NCBI RefSeq assembly: GCF_000388065.1
Contig: NW_009242973.1
Span: 1,345,133-1,379,638, forward strand
DNA from: Fonticula alba
Taxonomy: Eukaryota > Opisthokonta > Rotosphaerida > Fonticulaceae
DNA length: 34,506 nucleotides
Direction of reading: 5' to 3'
Below the pieces are notes generated by a model. It ran no database searches, was not told where the DNA came from, and saw nothing but the letters and a program-made list of their open reading frames with translations. Shown piece by piece: positions 1-11,212 of this stretch. The translations under genes were made by a program, and so were the position numbers. Within the stretch, counting starts at the first letter, position 1; the number at the start of each line of letters is the position of its first letter.

Positions 1-191
1 GGGGGAGGGGATAGGGAGGGCAAGGAGGGCAAGGAGGGCAAGGGGGACAAGGAGGGCAAGGAGGGCAAGGAGGGCAAGGAGGGCAAGGACGGCAAGGAGG
101 GCAAGGAGGGCAAGGAGGGCAAGGACGGCAAGGAGGGGAGGACGGCAAGGAGGGGAGGACGGCAAGGAGGGGAGGACGGCAAGGAGGGCAG
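1..191. repeat. GC-rich minisatellite, 9-nt then 17-nt units
   Basis: Positions 19-123 are tandem copies of a 9-nt unit close to GGCAAGGAG with scattered GAC/GAG variants. Positions 124-191 change to four copies of a 17-nt unit (GACGGCAAGGAGGGGAG). The 9-nt part is a whole number of codons and reads Gly-Lys-Glu in one frame. The 17-nt part shifts the frame at each copy. The array starts at or before the left edge, so its full length is unknown. Confidence 0.9.
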
Positions 192-962
192 AGGCATACG
201 TGGAGGAGTCAGAAGGAGGGGGTGCCCTCAGCAAGGGCCTCCTGCGTCCATGGTGAGATCACTTCAATCGGCTCAGAGCGCGAAACAAACCAACGCCCGG
301 GAGGCCTGTCTGCCTGCGCCGGGTGGCTCTCGTGCCAGGCGTCAGCCGGATGGGATGATGGCCTCCTTGGCCGGGAGGACAAAGCCGGCGGCAGCCCGGC
401 GAGTCGGAGGACGAGGCTGCCATACTGACATTCCGTTCTTCGCTATCGACACTTCCCAGGCTGTAGCACCAGAATCTGGGGCACCAGCTCCCGCCCGGGA
501 TTCAGTATGTGACAGATCCAATCCCGGTGCCCTTCACTGGGCACGGCGGCCTCGATCGTTGGCAGGCGCCGGGCGCGGCGCATCTTTTGTTATTGGTGCT
601 GACTCTGTCCTGGCCCTCTCCCCCCGCCCCGCCCCGCCCCCCCCCCCCCCCCCCCGCCCCCCCCGGCCTCCTGCCTAAGGCCGCCGTCTGGCGCAAAGGC
701 CGCCTCTCGAGGCTCCCCATGATGTGTGCGGTCAGGGCAGCCCGGCCACCTCTCGAGAGACACCACGCCAGATGTGGCGCTCGCCCGGGGAAGCGCGACC
801 CACAGCCCCCTCCCTGGTCCTCCCTCTGCGACGCCCCGCCCTCTTGCTGCTCCATCCTGCGCCCTCCTCCCCCCATCGCCCCGCAGCTCTCTCTCTCTCT
901 CCCCCCCTGCCGCCTGTCCGGAGCCACGAGCGGCCGTGCACTCTGCCCGGCCTGTGACCGCC
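192..962. other. Upstream region of the HPS1-like gene; no gene recognised
   Basis: No protein family is recognisable here. A C run of about 20 lies at 640-662, and a pyrimidine-rich CT stretch (about 885-915) lies just before the start codon at 963. A similar pyrimidine-rich leader precedes most genes in this window. One frame is open on the + strand from position 1 to 678 but has low-complexity composition. I do not call it a gene. Confidence 0.5.
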
Positions 963-3900
963 ATGAAGCTCTTCTTCATCACCACGCTCAACGGGTCATC
1001 GATCTACACCCCGCCCTTGGTGCCACCGAGTCTGCATGAGAGCCACGTCAAGACCCTCCGCTGGCGGCACCTCCGAAGCACAGCCCTGCGGACGATCTCC
1101 TCCCTGCAGAAGGTCCGCGTGGAGCCTTCGGCCCAGGGGCTCCGCTGGCCGGTGGAATTCACCAATTACCTGTGCTCGCCTCTGAGCGGGACACAACAGT
1201 TTTCCTTCGTGCGCAATTGCCCGGCCCCCTTTGCGCGTGCTTTGGGCCCCACGCACATGGCCGTGAGATCCACCTTCCGCGTGCTGACCGTCGACTTGTC
1301 GCCTCCTTCTCTGTACCCCCCTCCCCCCCCCCCCCTCCCCTGCCTGCCCTCTTGGCCTGGCATTAGGCCACATTCAATCAGCGCATCACCTCCTTCAAAT
1401 TGACATGTGGCTCGACCATGTGTGTGCTTTTCTACGAGGTGGGCCGGGACTGTACGCTCCCCCTGTCGAAGGCCGCACGCACGCCGCCCAGCCAGCCGGA
1501 TGATGACAACCCGGGCGACATGCCCTACCAATTCCCCTCGCTGGTGGCGTACGCCATCACCGACTCCAGCGAGCCGCTGGACACCCTGCGCTTCCAGCTA
1601 CGCATCCTGTGCGATGCGCTGGTCATGCGCTTCGGTCCGCTCGAAACGGTGCGCGACCCCCCCCCCCCACACACACACCGCCACCACCACCACCACCACC
1701 ACCACGCGCCTATGGTGCTGGCGTGCATGATGGCCGACGCGCTCCGATTGCCCCGCCCGACTGACCCCCAAGCGCCCTCAGTTCATTCCCGAGAACTACA
1801 TCATCAACGTGCACTTCCAACAGTATCTCAACCCGCTGGTTGATGCCCTTCTGTCGCTCTCGTCCAGCTACGATGTAGGCCTCCTGCTGGGGTCGGTCAA
1901 CCGTCTGAAGCTGAGTGATCCCATCGACCAGCAGTGGTACGCCCCTGCCTCCTCCCTCACTCGGATCGCTCTCCGATGCTTTGCCGCGCCAAATGCTCCC
2001 CCGCCCCACGCTAACTGCATTTGACGGTGTTGCCCCTGCCCAGCCATCAGGCGTTGGAGGCCGCGGCGCAGGCGGCGTCCAAGCCGTCGGATGCCTTTGC
2101 CGGGCTGGTCCGGCCGCCGCGGGTCATGCACCTGCTGCTGTTCATCGGCAACAAGCTGGCCGGGCACTATGCGGCACCAGGGGCGCCGACGCTCGGCGGG
2201 GCGCCCGGGTCATCTGGCACCGGGTCCGGCACCGGAGGCCCGGGCTCCGGGGCCGGTGGGTCTGGAGCCGGCAACAACCCCGCCCTCAACAGCCGTCTGT
2301 CCAAGTCCGAGCGGGCCAAGCTGCTGCAGCTTCTGCAGCACGAGGCCGAGACGCCGGCCTTCCACCTGTCGCCATCGGACCTGCTGCAACTGACGCTGCG
2401 TTTGCAGGCCCGCCGTGCGGCCGCCCGCGCCGAGTGGCGGACCCGCAAGTCCGAGTGGCGGTCCAGCCTGCAAGCCTTCGAGGCGGAGCTGCGTGCCTTG
2501 GCCGCGGCCGAACCGCCGGCCAGCGTGGCCGAGGACCTCTCTCAGTCGAGTTCGCCCGTGCAGCCGGATGCCGTGTCGCCGGGAGCCGAGGCCGAGGCCG
2601 AGGCCGAGGCTGGGGAGTCCTCGGCGCGGGTCGCTCCCGAGGATGATGCGTCGACACCCGGTGGTGATGGTGACCTGGATGATGCGCCGGCGGGGGATGG
2701 CGACTTGGCGCCTCTTCCGGTGGACCCGGTTCCCCCGGCGGAGCCGGTTCATCCCTACACGGAGCTGATCGAGTGCACGACGCCGGCCGCCCGGGCCGAG
2801 CTGGTCCAGCAGTACTGGAGCCCGGATGTGTCGGAGAGCCTTTTCCTGCGGACGTCGGCCCCCTTCGGGGAGATTGCGCCCGGCGGTGCCCCCGGCGGCC
2901 GGCGGCCCTTCCGTGTGCATAGCGGTCTGCTGCGGTCTTCGCAGTATCAGGTCCAGGGGCCCGATGGGCCGGCCATCACATACATCGCCGTGACCGAGGT
3001 GCCCATCCGGAGCCGGTCTTCGCAGCACAGCCTCGCCCCGGCGGCCCCGCTCTCGGCCGAGGAGCTGGACAAGGTGGACGCCGTGGTCACCCGGCGCGTG
3101 CATAACAGCCTCCTGGAGTCGCTGGCCCCGATCTTGGATATCCTTTTTGTCCTGAGCCTGGCACACATGCGCGTCAAGTCCTTCGTGGCCCTGTGCCCGG
3201 GGCTGGTGCACTTTGCCCTGGTTGATCGGAGCAGCGGGTGGATGGTGGTCCCGCGGGTGGAGCAGCTGACCTCCTACGACGGGGGCCCGGGCGAGGGGTC
3301 GAGCAACCACTCGGCCGCGGTGCCCTCCTCCGGGGGGGACGGCGATGCCGGTGCCGGTGCCGACGGCCGGCCGGCCAGCCCGCCGGACGGGGACGACTAC
3401 TTCGACCTGGACTCGCCGCAATTCGGCGATGGGGCGGCTGTCCGCTCGACGCTGGACCTGCTGCGGCAGCATTGCGACCGGCGGCGCATCTCCCGGCGTC
3501 TGGCGGACTCGATCTACCACGCGCGCGCGCGCATCGCCGAGGGCTATACATCGGGCATCGCGCGCGTCGGGCCGTACCAGTACTTTCACAATGTGTGGTT
3601 CGAGGCGCCGCAGCCCAACGGCACGTCGGAGATGTGCGTCTCTTTCCCCGCCCCATGTGCTCCCTCCTCCCCCTCGGGGGAGGGGAGGGGGCTCCGCTGT
3701 GCATGTGCACTCACACGAATGGCTCCCTCTGCTCCCTGTCGCGGCTTCTCCCCCCCCCCCCCCCCCCCCCCCTTTCTGCTTCCACAGCCTGCCCATCGAG
3801 CAGGCCCTCCCCCAGCCTAGCCGTCTGAATGACCACTTTGATTACTTCCGGTGCGGGGCCCCCTTCGCTATGCTCCCTCCTCTTTTGGATGCACCCTGCT

Positions 3901-4315
3901 CACCTGCCGTTTTTTCCCCCGCGTGCACGTGTGTGCGTGTGGCCATGTGTATTCGCGCGCGGCCAGCTCCTTCGTGCCGCCGATCATCTTCCCGGAGCTA
4001 CATTCGGCGGCGGCGACGACGCCGGTGTCAGCCGAGTCCTCCTCCTCCAGTGGGTCCTTGTCGGATTCCCTGTCCAACCTGTCCTTGAGCAAGCCGCGGT
4101 CGCTCTTCTCCTTCGCCTCCTCGGCGCCAGCCAGCCAGCGCGCCGACAACGGGCTCCCCCTGATCCAGGGCCGGACCGGGTGTGTGACGCCGGTCAAGTG
4201 CTTGGAGATCTACACCGTCTTTGTGGGGACCCTGCCAGAGCATGAGGTCATCTCGCAGACGCGTCGACTGGTCAAGCGCCTGCGCGAAACGGAGAGTGAC
4301 AAGATCTTCATCTGA
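963..4315 (+). CDS. HPS1: HPS1-like subunit of BLOC-3 (longin-domain protein)
   Basis: Six exons: 963-1208, 1367-1648, 1782-1936, 2044-3633, 3788-3850, 3967-4315, giving 894 aa against about 700 in human. All junctions keep frame; the third donor (1936) could shift by a few bases. Recognised by collinear matches to human HPS1: an N-terminal longin-like part (MKLFF... and a later VLFYEVG segment); PGLVHFALVDR near residue 613, like PGLVHFIYVDR; an EGYTSG..YFHNVWFE block at about 727-746; and a C-terminal LEIYTVFVGTLPEHEV..RRLVKRLRE block. Long acidic/Ala/Gly-rich insertions between about residues 260 and 470 account for the extra length. In animals HPS1 with HPS4 forms the Rab32/38 exchange factor for lysosome-related organelles. 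No HPS4 partner is in the window. Function is inferred from the family. Confidence 0.75.
3750..3772 (+). repeat. C23 tract at the 3' end of an HPS1 intron
   Basis: Twenty-three consecutive C residues end 15 nt before the CAG acceptor at 3785-3787, where a polypyrimidine tract is expected. It is one of many long C runs on the sense strand of introns in this window. Confidence 0.9.
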
Positions 4316-5030
4316 CCACGATGCGCGGCCACTGGGCGCCTCCCCACTTTGTCCTCTTTCGCACAGTGCCCCATTCTCCTGGATGGCGAGGGGGCAGGGG
4401 GAGGTCGAAAGAATACACGCGTATTGCCAAGCGCAGTGGGCAGCCACTCCTTGTTTTGTTCACACACATCGCGCGTGGAGAGGGGGGGGGGGGGGAGGTT
4501 GGGGCGGCGAAGGGTCGCGTCCCCCCCCCCCCACATGAAGGTGGACACCGAGAAACCGAGAACCAGTTGTTTTTTTTCCCTTGGCACAATCGATGTGTCC
4601 CGCGCGCGTGTTGAGAAGAAGGCCCGCCACCACACGACACACACTCCCCCTTCCCCTGGTGCCAGGAGAGGAATCGCCTCTGATGGGCGGCACGCGAAGT
4701 TGCCCAGCCCCCCCACTGCCCGAGGCCGCCCACCCCCACACGCACGCATTCCACAGCAATATACCGCAAAAACAAATCAAGAGAGGGGAATGGGAAAGGC
4801 GAAAGGGGGTCATCTATTGAGGGAGGAGGAAAAGGTGTCCGCCGCGGGTGTCTTCGCTCCAGGAGGAGACCTAAAAAAGGCCACATAGGTATGTGTTGCT
4901 CCATTTCCCATGCTGCGAGGCGACAGGGGCCTAAAAAGGAGGAGGGGAGGAAATGTCAGAAGAGGAAGGCAGAAAGGAGAGAGAGGGGGAGAAGCGCCGA
5001 GAAGGAGGAGAGGTGCTTCAGTTACCGTCA

Positions 5031-5085
5031 TAGCTAAAAGCTATTATCATAGATAATCAGCGACGATTGTGTCATCAAAAGACAC
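5031..5085. repeat. Three consecutive perfect inverted repeats in an AT-rich island
   Basis: TAGCT-aaa-AGCTA (5031-5043), ATTATC-ata-GATAAT (5043-5057) and GTGTC-atcaaaa-GACAC (5069-5085) follow one another within 55 nt, the first two sharing one base. Each stem is perfect. The island is AT-rich in a GC-rich surrounding. Its role is unknown: it could be part of a small RNA, a protein-binding site or a 3' end signal. Confidence 0.7.
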
Positions 5086-5541
5086 CTCACTCTCTTGTTG
5101 GCACTTGCCCCGAGGCTGGAGGGGGGGAGACAAGGAGAGACGCACCCAGAGGAGAAGGGGGAGGAGACACGCATGGGTGCGCGTGTGCACGGGACACAAT
5201 GGCCGGCCACACGGTGGCATGCACGCCGGCCCACCGGGCAGCATGTGCGACGGGGGGGGGGAGGCGCAGCATCCACAAGGTATCCACACAGGGGCGCGTG
5301 GTCACCGGGTGAAATGAAAAAGAGTACGCCGAAGCCTCGGGTGGTGGGCGGACAGGCCGCCCCTGGTCCCTCTCATGCGGGGGAGCATGGGGGGAGGGGC
5401 GCGCGCGCACACACTCACGGGCAGCAGCGTCTTCAAGGGGCGGAGAGAGAGAGAAGCAGGGGTGGACATGTCAGAATGGGCAAGGGAGGGGGAAAGGGAG
5501 AAGGGAGGGAGGAGGAGCATTTCGCTACCCTCATGGAGATT

Positions 5542-5574
5542 GGTAGGCTCCCAGTGGCAAAACTGGCACCTATC
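5542..5574. repeat. Two-part hairpin
   Basis: GGTAGG (5542-5547) pairs with CCTATC (5569-5574, one G-T pair). Inside it CCAGT (5551-5555) pairs with ACTGG (5562-5566) around a GGCAAA loop. The small asymmetric internal loop resembles structured RNA, but no family is recognised. Confidence 0.45.
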
Positions 5575-6064
5575 ACCGGACATCATCGTCTAATTAAAGG
5601 TAATCAAAGGAAAAGCGAGCTGGCTCGAGGGGGGGGGGAAAGGAGAGGAGAGGGAGATACGAACATCTTGTCGGGATGGCGGAAAAGCCAGGTGAACTTG
5701 TCCCTCGGGTCTCGATGTCCCCGGGCTCCGGGCGGTCCCCTTTTATACCTCTCTTGCCCGTGTGCGGCGGGATCCCCCGGTGGCGACGCCGATGCCTCGA
5801 TTCCGGCCAGCACATGGGGCACGGATGCCACCCGCCGCTGCTGTCGGCGGAGACGACCATACCTCGCCGCCCGCGCCCCTCCACACCCACTGCGCAGGGT
5901 GTACGAGGGGGGGGGGGCGAGAGTTCCGGCGAAAAAGGGTCGGCTCGTGGGCAGCTCGCCGGACCGGGGATGCTTCCAGCTCGCCGACGGACCTGTTTTC
6001 CGTCGGAAGAAGAAGATGCTATATAGTCGGTGGGGAGTGGGGGTGTGGCATGGGCGACTGCCCG

Positions 6065-6065
<1 letters not shown>

Positions 6066-6158
<93 letters not shown>
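6066..6158. repeat. (CA)n microsatellite, about 46 units
   Basis: Uninterrupted CA dinucleotides for about 93 nt, the longest dinucleotide repeat in the window. It lies in non-coding DNA about 1 kb upstream of the COX7C-like gene. Confidence 0.97.
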
Positions 6159-6160
<2 letters not shown>

Positions 6161-7198
6161 CTAACACGCTCACACGGGGGGCGGATATGCGCACCCCCTG
6201 GCCTACACATGCGGGGATGGCCGGGCCTCTCGTCCGGCTGGCCCCCCTCGTGCAACAGGAAGGGAGTGACCCACCACTTTCCTTGCTGCCCGGGGCACGA
6301 CCAAGCAAACAGGGTGGGTGCCACAACCCTGCACCATCGGCGGGCGGAATCGCGTTCCCTTTGGGGTATTTTAAACAACATTCTCGTCCCTCCGTGGCCC
6401 CACATCACCCTATTCGTGGTCGTGTGATCATGCGGGCAGGCGACCGCCGCGATGTCTCCGAGCAGGGCGGCAGGCGGGCGTATGCCAGCCGCACAAGACC
6501 AGCACGCTGGTGGGCGGGCACCGAGCGGAACTTGCCCGCCCCTCGGACGGAGGGGGGGGGGGGGGGGGGGAGGGCGGGGCCTATGCAGCTACACCCCAAC
6601 AAGAAAGCCCAGGGCAGCCCAGTGGATGTTCTCCTGTTCGATGAGAGAACGGGCGGGAGCCGGCTGCTGGGCAGAAAACAATGCGCCAGGCTGCAGGGTT
6701 CGGGGGAGCAGCCCAACAAAAGAACTACCCTCGGCCGGGGGGGGGGGATCCACGAGAGGATGGGGCACTGCCGCGGTGCGCATGGGTAATGTTGGCTCTC
6801 TTGACGCCCAGACCAAGAGCTGGACCGAGAGGAAACCCGGCTCTTACAAGGGGGCGTGTGCCCGGGTCCTCCGTGCCCGGGCCTGCTTCCTCACCAGGTC
6901 CCAGCTGATGGAGGGGGGGGGGGGGGGCGGGGGGGAGGAGGCAGGCGGGGAACGGGGGGCCGGCCCCGCTGGAGGGGCCGGCTCCGCTGGGTTGGTCCTC
7001 CTCCTCCCATCCCCTCGGAGGGGCCAGCGGAAGCCAGTGGTCGAGATGGTTTTTGCGCCACCGCCGGCAGAAGCCGGGGCCCCTCTGCGCGGGGCGCCTC
7101 CCGACACAGCCTGGGTAGACAGTGACTCGCTCTCGCCAACTACTCATCTCCCTCCTCCTCCTCCTCCTCCCCCTCCTGCTCCTGCTCCTTTGTGCACC

Positions 7199-7994
7199 AT
7201 GTTCCTCCGCCGCGCCCTTGTTTCCGCCAACACCCTTGCCGCCCCGCTGCGCGGCGCCAAGCCCGCCCTGCGCTACGTCTCGGCCCCGAACCCCCCTGCC
7301 CTGCCGGCCCACTCTCCCCAGGCCCTCGAGTCTATGTTCCAGGTGCGAGATCAATGCGTCCGCAAGCACGGGAAGGAAGCGGGAGAGAGTGAGGGCATGC
7401 GCGCCCTGGATGACGCTTCTCTCCTCCCGCGAGGAATGCCCGCTGACCGAATCATCTTCTCTCCCTGCGGCGACTCCTTCATGGCGCCGATGTGGTGGCT
7501 TGACGGCCTCCCATTGGCCGCGCCCTCTCCTGCCCTCCCTCCCCACCTTGCACCTCCTTCGTGGGATGCTTGCCTGGCACTGTGCATGCCCGTTCGCGTG
7601 TGGCTCCCTTCGCCGCATTCAGAAGGTGCGCATGCATCCCGCCTTGTGCACAGTTGCCTTGGTTTCCTGCGACCGACACCTTTCTCACATCCTCCTCCTC
7701 CCCCTCCCTCGCTCGCCGGCGCCCAGTTCGAGCAGACCAACAAGACCCCCATGGCCTCCCTGGTCCTTTACTTCACCGTGGCCTTCATCCCCCTGGCCTG
7801 CACCGTGCCCAACCTTCAGTGCGCCCCCCTTCGCTTCCCATTTCCAGGTTGCCAGTTAACTTGCGCGGGCCCTGGCCTGCCCCTCAGAAGCTAACAACCC
7901 ACACACACACGCACACACACAACTCGCCAGCAACTCCCACTACTTCGGCATGCACCTCCGTGGCCGCCTTGCCGAGGCCAACGCCTCCTACTAA
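7199..7994 (+). CDS. Small mitochondrial inner-membrane protein, COX7C-like
   Basis: Three exons, 7199-7342, 7727-7818 and 7931-7994, give 99 aa. The ATG follows a CCT-rich leader. The N-terminus (MFLRRALVSANTLAAPLRG) is Arg/Ala/Ser-rich without acidic residues, typical of a mitochondrial presequence. One hydrophobic segment lies at about residues 57-76. The start of exon 2 resembles cytochrome c oxidase subunit VIIc: FEQTNK then LYFTVAFIP, compared with FSVENK then LYFGSAFATP in mammals. The C-terminal 20 residues have no match I know. If correct, this is a nuclear-encoded accessory subunit of complex IV. The match is short, so another small respiratory-chain subunit remains possible. Intron 1 (384 nt) is a multiple of three and has no stop in frame, so a read-through frame exists; the COX7C-like similarity and the GTGCGA/CAG sites support splicing. 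Confidence 0.55.
7343..7726 (+). other. Intron 1 of the COX7C-like gene
   Basis: GTGCGA donor, CAG acceptor and a CT-rich 3' end (CCTCCTCCTCCCCCTCCCTCGC before the acceptor region). It is 384 nt, in frame and stop-free, so ORF callers will read through it. Confidence 0.65.
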
Positions 7995-10337
7995 GGTGCC
8001 GGTGGTGCTCTCCCTCTTTCCCTCGGGCAAAGCGCCCCGTCTTCCGGGGGCGATAGAATGAGCGGGAGAAAGAGAAAGAGACGCGACCCAAAGAAGGGGA
8101 GGCCGCCACGGCCAGACCGGTGCGTGAGCACCGCCAACAGGACAGGGGTAGACCCCTGTTCGGTGTGCTGCGCACACGTCGCTCTCGTCCCGGGGCCAAT
8201 ACAGATCTCCCCAAGTGCATCCCTCCTCGGCATGCATCCCCTCCGCCGGTGGTGAAGGAGGACCAGGCGAGGACGGTGCACCCTCCCTCATGGCTTCTCT
8301 CGCCAGTACCAGAACATCCCCGCCCCGCCCCCCCCCCCTGTACAACATTGCTTCAGTTTTCCTGTCTCCTTCACCCGTCCCTGGGCCCGTGTGTGTGTGT
8401 GTGTGCAAAGAGCGTTTCTACCTCCCCCATCCGCTGACAAGGTAGAACGGAGTCGTGAGTGTCTGTGTCTGTGTCTGTGTCTGTGTGTGAGAGAGAGAGT
8501 GTGTGTGTGTGTGTGTAGCAATTCGACATCTTGCCGGAGGTGCCCTTCGAGGAGAGAGGCGATCGAAGGGGGGGGGGGCATCGAAATCGGCTGTCCCTCT
8601 GCTCTATGCTGTGCCCGGGGATATAGTTGAACATGCCGGGCAGGCCAGACACGAGAGAGGGAGAGAGAGAGAGAAAGAAAGAGAAAGACGGAGGGTGGGG
8701 GGAGGATGGGCTTTTGGCGGGAACCCATACTCTGGCCGGAGGATTGTCATCTCCCTTGCCATGGCTGCTGCCACCGGGCGGGGGTGGGTGCCCTCCCGGT
8801 GGCACTTGGCGCCCGGGGATGAAAGCTGCAGAAAAGAGCGCGGGGGGGGCGGCACATCCGGCACGGGCCGGCATTGCACACTCGGGGGCCGGATGCCTCA
8901 GGGTCCGTCCTGAACCGGCCGCACTCGCCCCCCTCCCCCTGGGGCGGAGGCCGGGTGCCGAGGGTTTCACCAGGACGCCGGGGGGCCCGGGGCCATCCAG
9001 GTACTCGCCCTAGCGGCAACAGCCGTTGAGGGAACACCAATGGAGGGCCAAATGACAGAAAGCCGCTCAGGAATATGAAAACGCACACATGCGCCACCAA
9101 TGTCCCGTGTGGGAAGGACGGCGCCCGGGCGCCTGGGGGCGCTCCCTGGCGGTTTTTCCTCGCAGACACCTTTGCCCGTTTACCGCCTGGCAAGACAGCG
9201 CACGTCTCAGGACCGGAGGGGGGCGGGGGGGGGGGGCATCGCCAGTGGCCTTGCACACACAGCGTGTCCCCCCCACCCGGCCGACACACATGCGCCGGAG
9301 TGCGGTCGTGGGCGTCAGTCTGGTCGGCGACGGCGCGTCAAGCCGAGGAAGGCCGGCTTTCTTGTTGCTGGACCAAAAGGACTGCATTTAAAAAGACCGG
9401 ATATATTCACACTTTATCCAGGAGGATGTATTCGCCAGCGGAAATCCCCTTGCATGCGTATTACTCGCCAAGGGGGCGTGTGTGAGCATATCCCCGGCTT
9501 GTCGGGGGGGGGGCCGGGGGACACCTACTCCGGCGGTGCGGCGCTGTGTGCAGCATGAATTTGGGAGGGCGATTAGGCTCTATCTCTGTTGCGTCGGTCG
9601 CGGGACGCACCGCCACTGACGCACCGAGGAGCGCATCGACTCACATGAAGATGCGCTCGTCCCCCCCTCCCCCAGGCGGCCCCCCCGGCGCCGGGGAACC
9701 CATCCCGGCCACCCAGGGGCGTCCGGTGTCTTGTCGGTTCTCTGTTGTCCCCGGCTCACCGGGGGGGGGGGGGGGGGCTTCTCCGCCGGGGTAGGAGGGT
9801 GGGGCCTTGTGCGCCGCCGTCGCAGGGCCGCGCACCGGCCCACTCCCAGGCCCAGTCCTCGCTCGCCCACGTCCGCGCCCGCGCCCACCCCGAGGGGGCG
9901 GCGACCCGCCGTTGTAGCCCAGGCCACCGGGTTCTCTCTCTTTCTCTCTCTCTCTCTCTGTCTCTCTCTCACCATCCCGCGGGCGGGGCCAATCAACTGG
10001 CGCCAACACCGGCCCGCTTCCCCCCCCCCCCCCAGCTCCCCGCCCCCATGGGTGCGTTCCCAGGACGCTCTTTGTGTAACAGGAGGATCATGTTGACGCG
10101 GGGATTCTCCCTCTCCTTCTCGCTCTCTGTCGCCCCCCCCCCCGGGCCAGCCCTCTGTGGTTCACGCTTGACCCCCCCCCCCTCCCCGGGCGGGCAGGCG
10201 GATGCCTGTTTATTTCGGGCCCCTCCTCAGGCAACACGGTGATCCCCCCACCCCTCACGGATCCCGCCCCCTGGCCCCTCCCACTCCCCCTCCCTTCTGC
10301 CCCCTCCTCGCGCGCACTTCCCTCCACTCCCACAGCT
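7995..10337. other. 2.3 kb intergenic region, no gene recognised
   Basis: No conserved protein is visible. Contents are GT/CA repeats (7899-7921, 8391-8404, 8505-8517), a CT stretch (9932-9970), G/C runs (9761-9777, 10021-10033), and an AT-richer patch at 9385-9440 with a weak GGATA...TATCC inverted repeat at 9399-9419. The last 100 nt are a C/T-rich leader into the PKR1 start codon. Confidence 0.5.
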
Positions 10338-11181
10338 ATGGCCACTAAGAACAAGTTTGATATCCTCAACACCGACGTGTACGTCCCCTCGTCCTCGTCG
10401 CCGGATGCCACCAATGCCAACCGCCCGGCCAACTTCTCCAAGAAGCAGCAGCCCGCCAGCACTGCCAGCGGCGCGGATGACATGGCCCTGACCGAGGCCG
10501 ACCAGCGCAAGCTGAAGCGCATGCAGCAGTCCATGGGCAAGGGCAAGAAGTCCGGCTCCTCGCGCAGCAGCGGCCACACCAGCCCCAAGGCCAAGAGCTC
10601 CCCGAGCCAGTCGCCGCCTGCGTCGCCGGCCGCCAAGCCCATGGCCCCGGCTACTGCCAAGGCCGCCGCCCCGGCCAAGGCCGCCACCCCGGCCAAGGCC
10701 GCCACCCCGGCCAAGGCCGCCGCCCCCGCCACCAAGGGCGTCCCCGCTGGCAAGATCGAGCTGCTGAACAACCGTGACCCCACCTCCAAGGGCGGTGTGT
10801 CCGGCTTCTTCTCGGACATTGTCTACTCCGCCTTCCACCCCGGCATCAACCCGAGCGTTCTGCTCCTGGTGAACATCACCTTCGTCCTGCTGCTGTTGTC
10901 CCTGTGCTTCCTTGGCTACGTTTGGGCCTTCAACTTCCACATCTTCTTCCTGATCGCCATGTCGATCTTCCTTTGGGCCTCTCTCATCTGGTGCGTACTG
11001 GGTTGTGGCCTTTGCCACCCATGTCCTGTTTCCTCTGCTTTTGCTAACCGCGTCTCTCTGCCTTTGCCTGTGCTTCTGTCTCTGTCTTTATCTTTATCTT
11101 TGTCTCTGTCTCTGTCTCTGTCTCTGTCTCTGTCTCTGTCTTTGCCTCTGTCTTTGTCTCTGTCTCCCGCCCTCTCCCTCT

Positions 11182-11212
<31 letters not shown>

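Larger units (their letters stand above)
4316..7198. other. 2.9 kb intergenic region, no gene recognised
   Basis: I find no conserved protein or RNA gene. The stretch holds G and C runs (4487-4497, 4521-4533, 6549-6570), two CArG-like sites (4870-4880, 4930-4939), a small AT-richer island with three consecutive perfect inverted repeats (5031-5085), a hairpin (5542-5574), a TATAAAAG on the - strand (5740-5747), and a long CA repeat (6066-6158). A frame open from 5095 to 6789 is low-complexity and passes through the CA repeat, so it is not treated as coding. Confidence 0.6.

Noticed and set aside
1..191. CRISPR-like direct repeats
   Set aside because: Units are contiguous with no unique spacers, so it is a minisatellite in a eukaryotic genome.
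2210..3796. 528-codon open frame on the - strand
   Set aside because: Antisense shadow of the HPS1 exon 2044-3633, which has clear family similarity on the + strand.
5095..6789. 564-codon open frame on the + strand
   Set aside because: Low-complexity, crosses the CA repeat and G runs, resembles no family, and overlaps other equally open frames. Long open frames are expected in stop-poor GC-rich DNA.
6725..7618. 297-codon open frame on the - strand
   Set aside because: Arg/Gly/Pro-rich antisense of the COX7C-like exon and intron; no domain.
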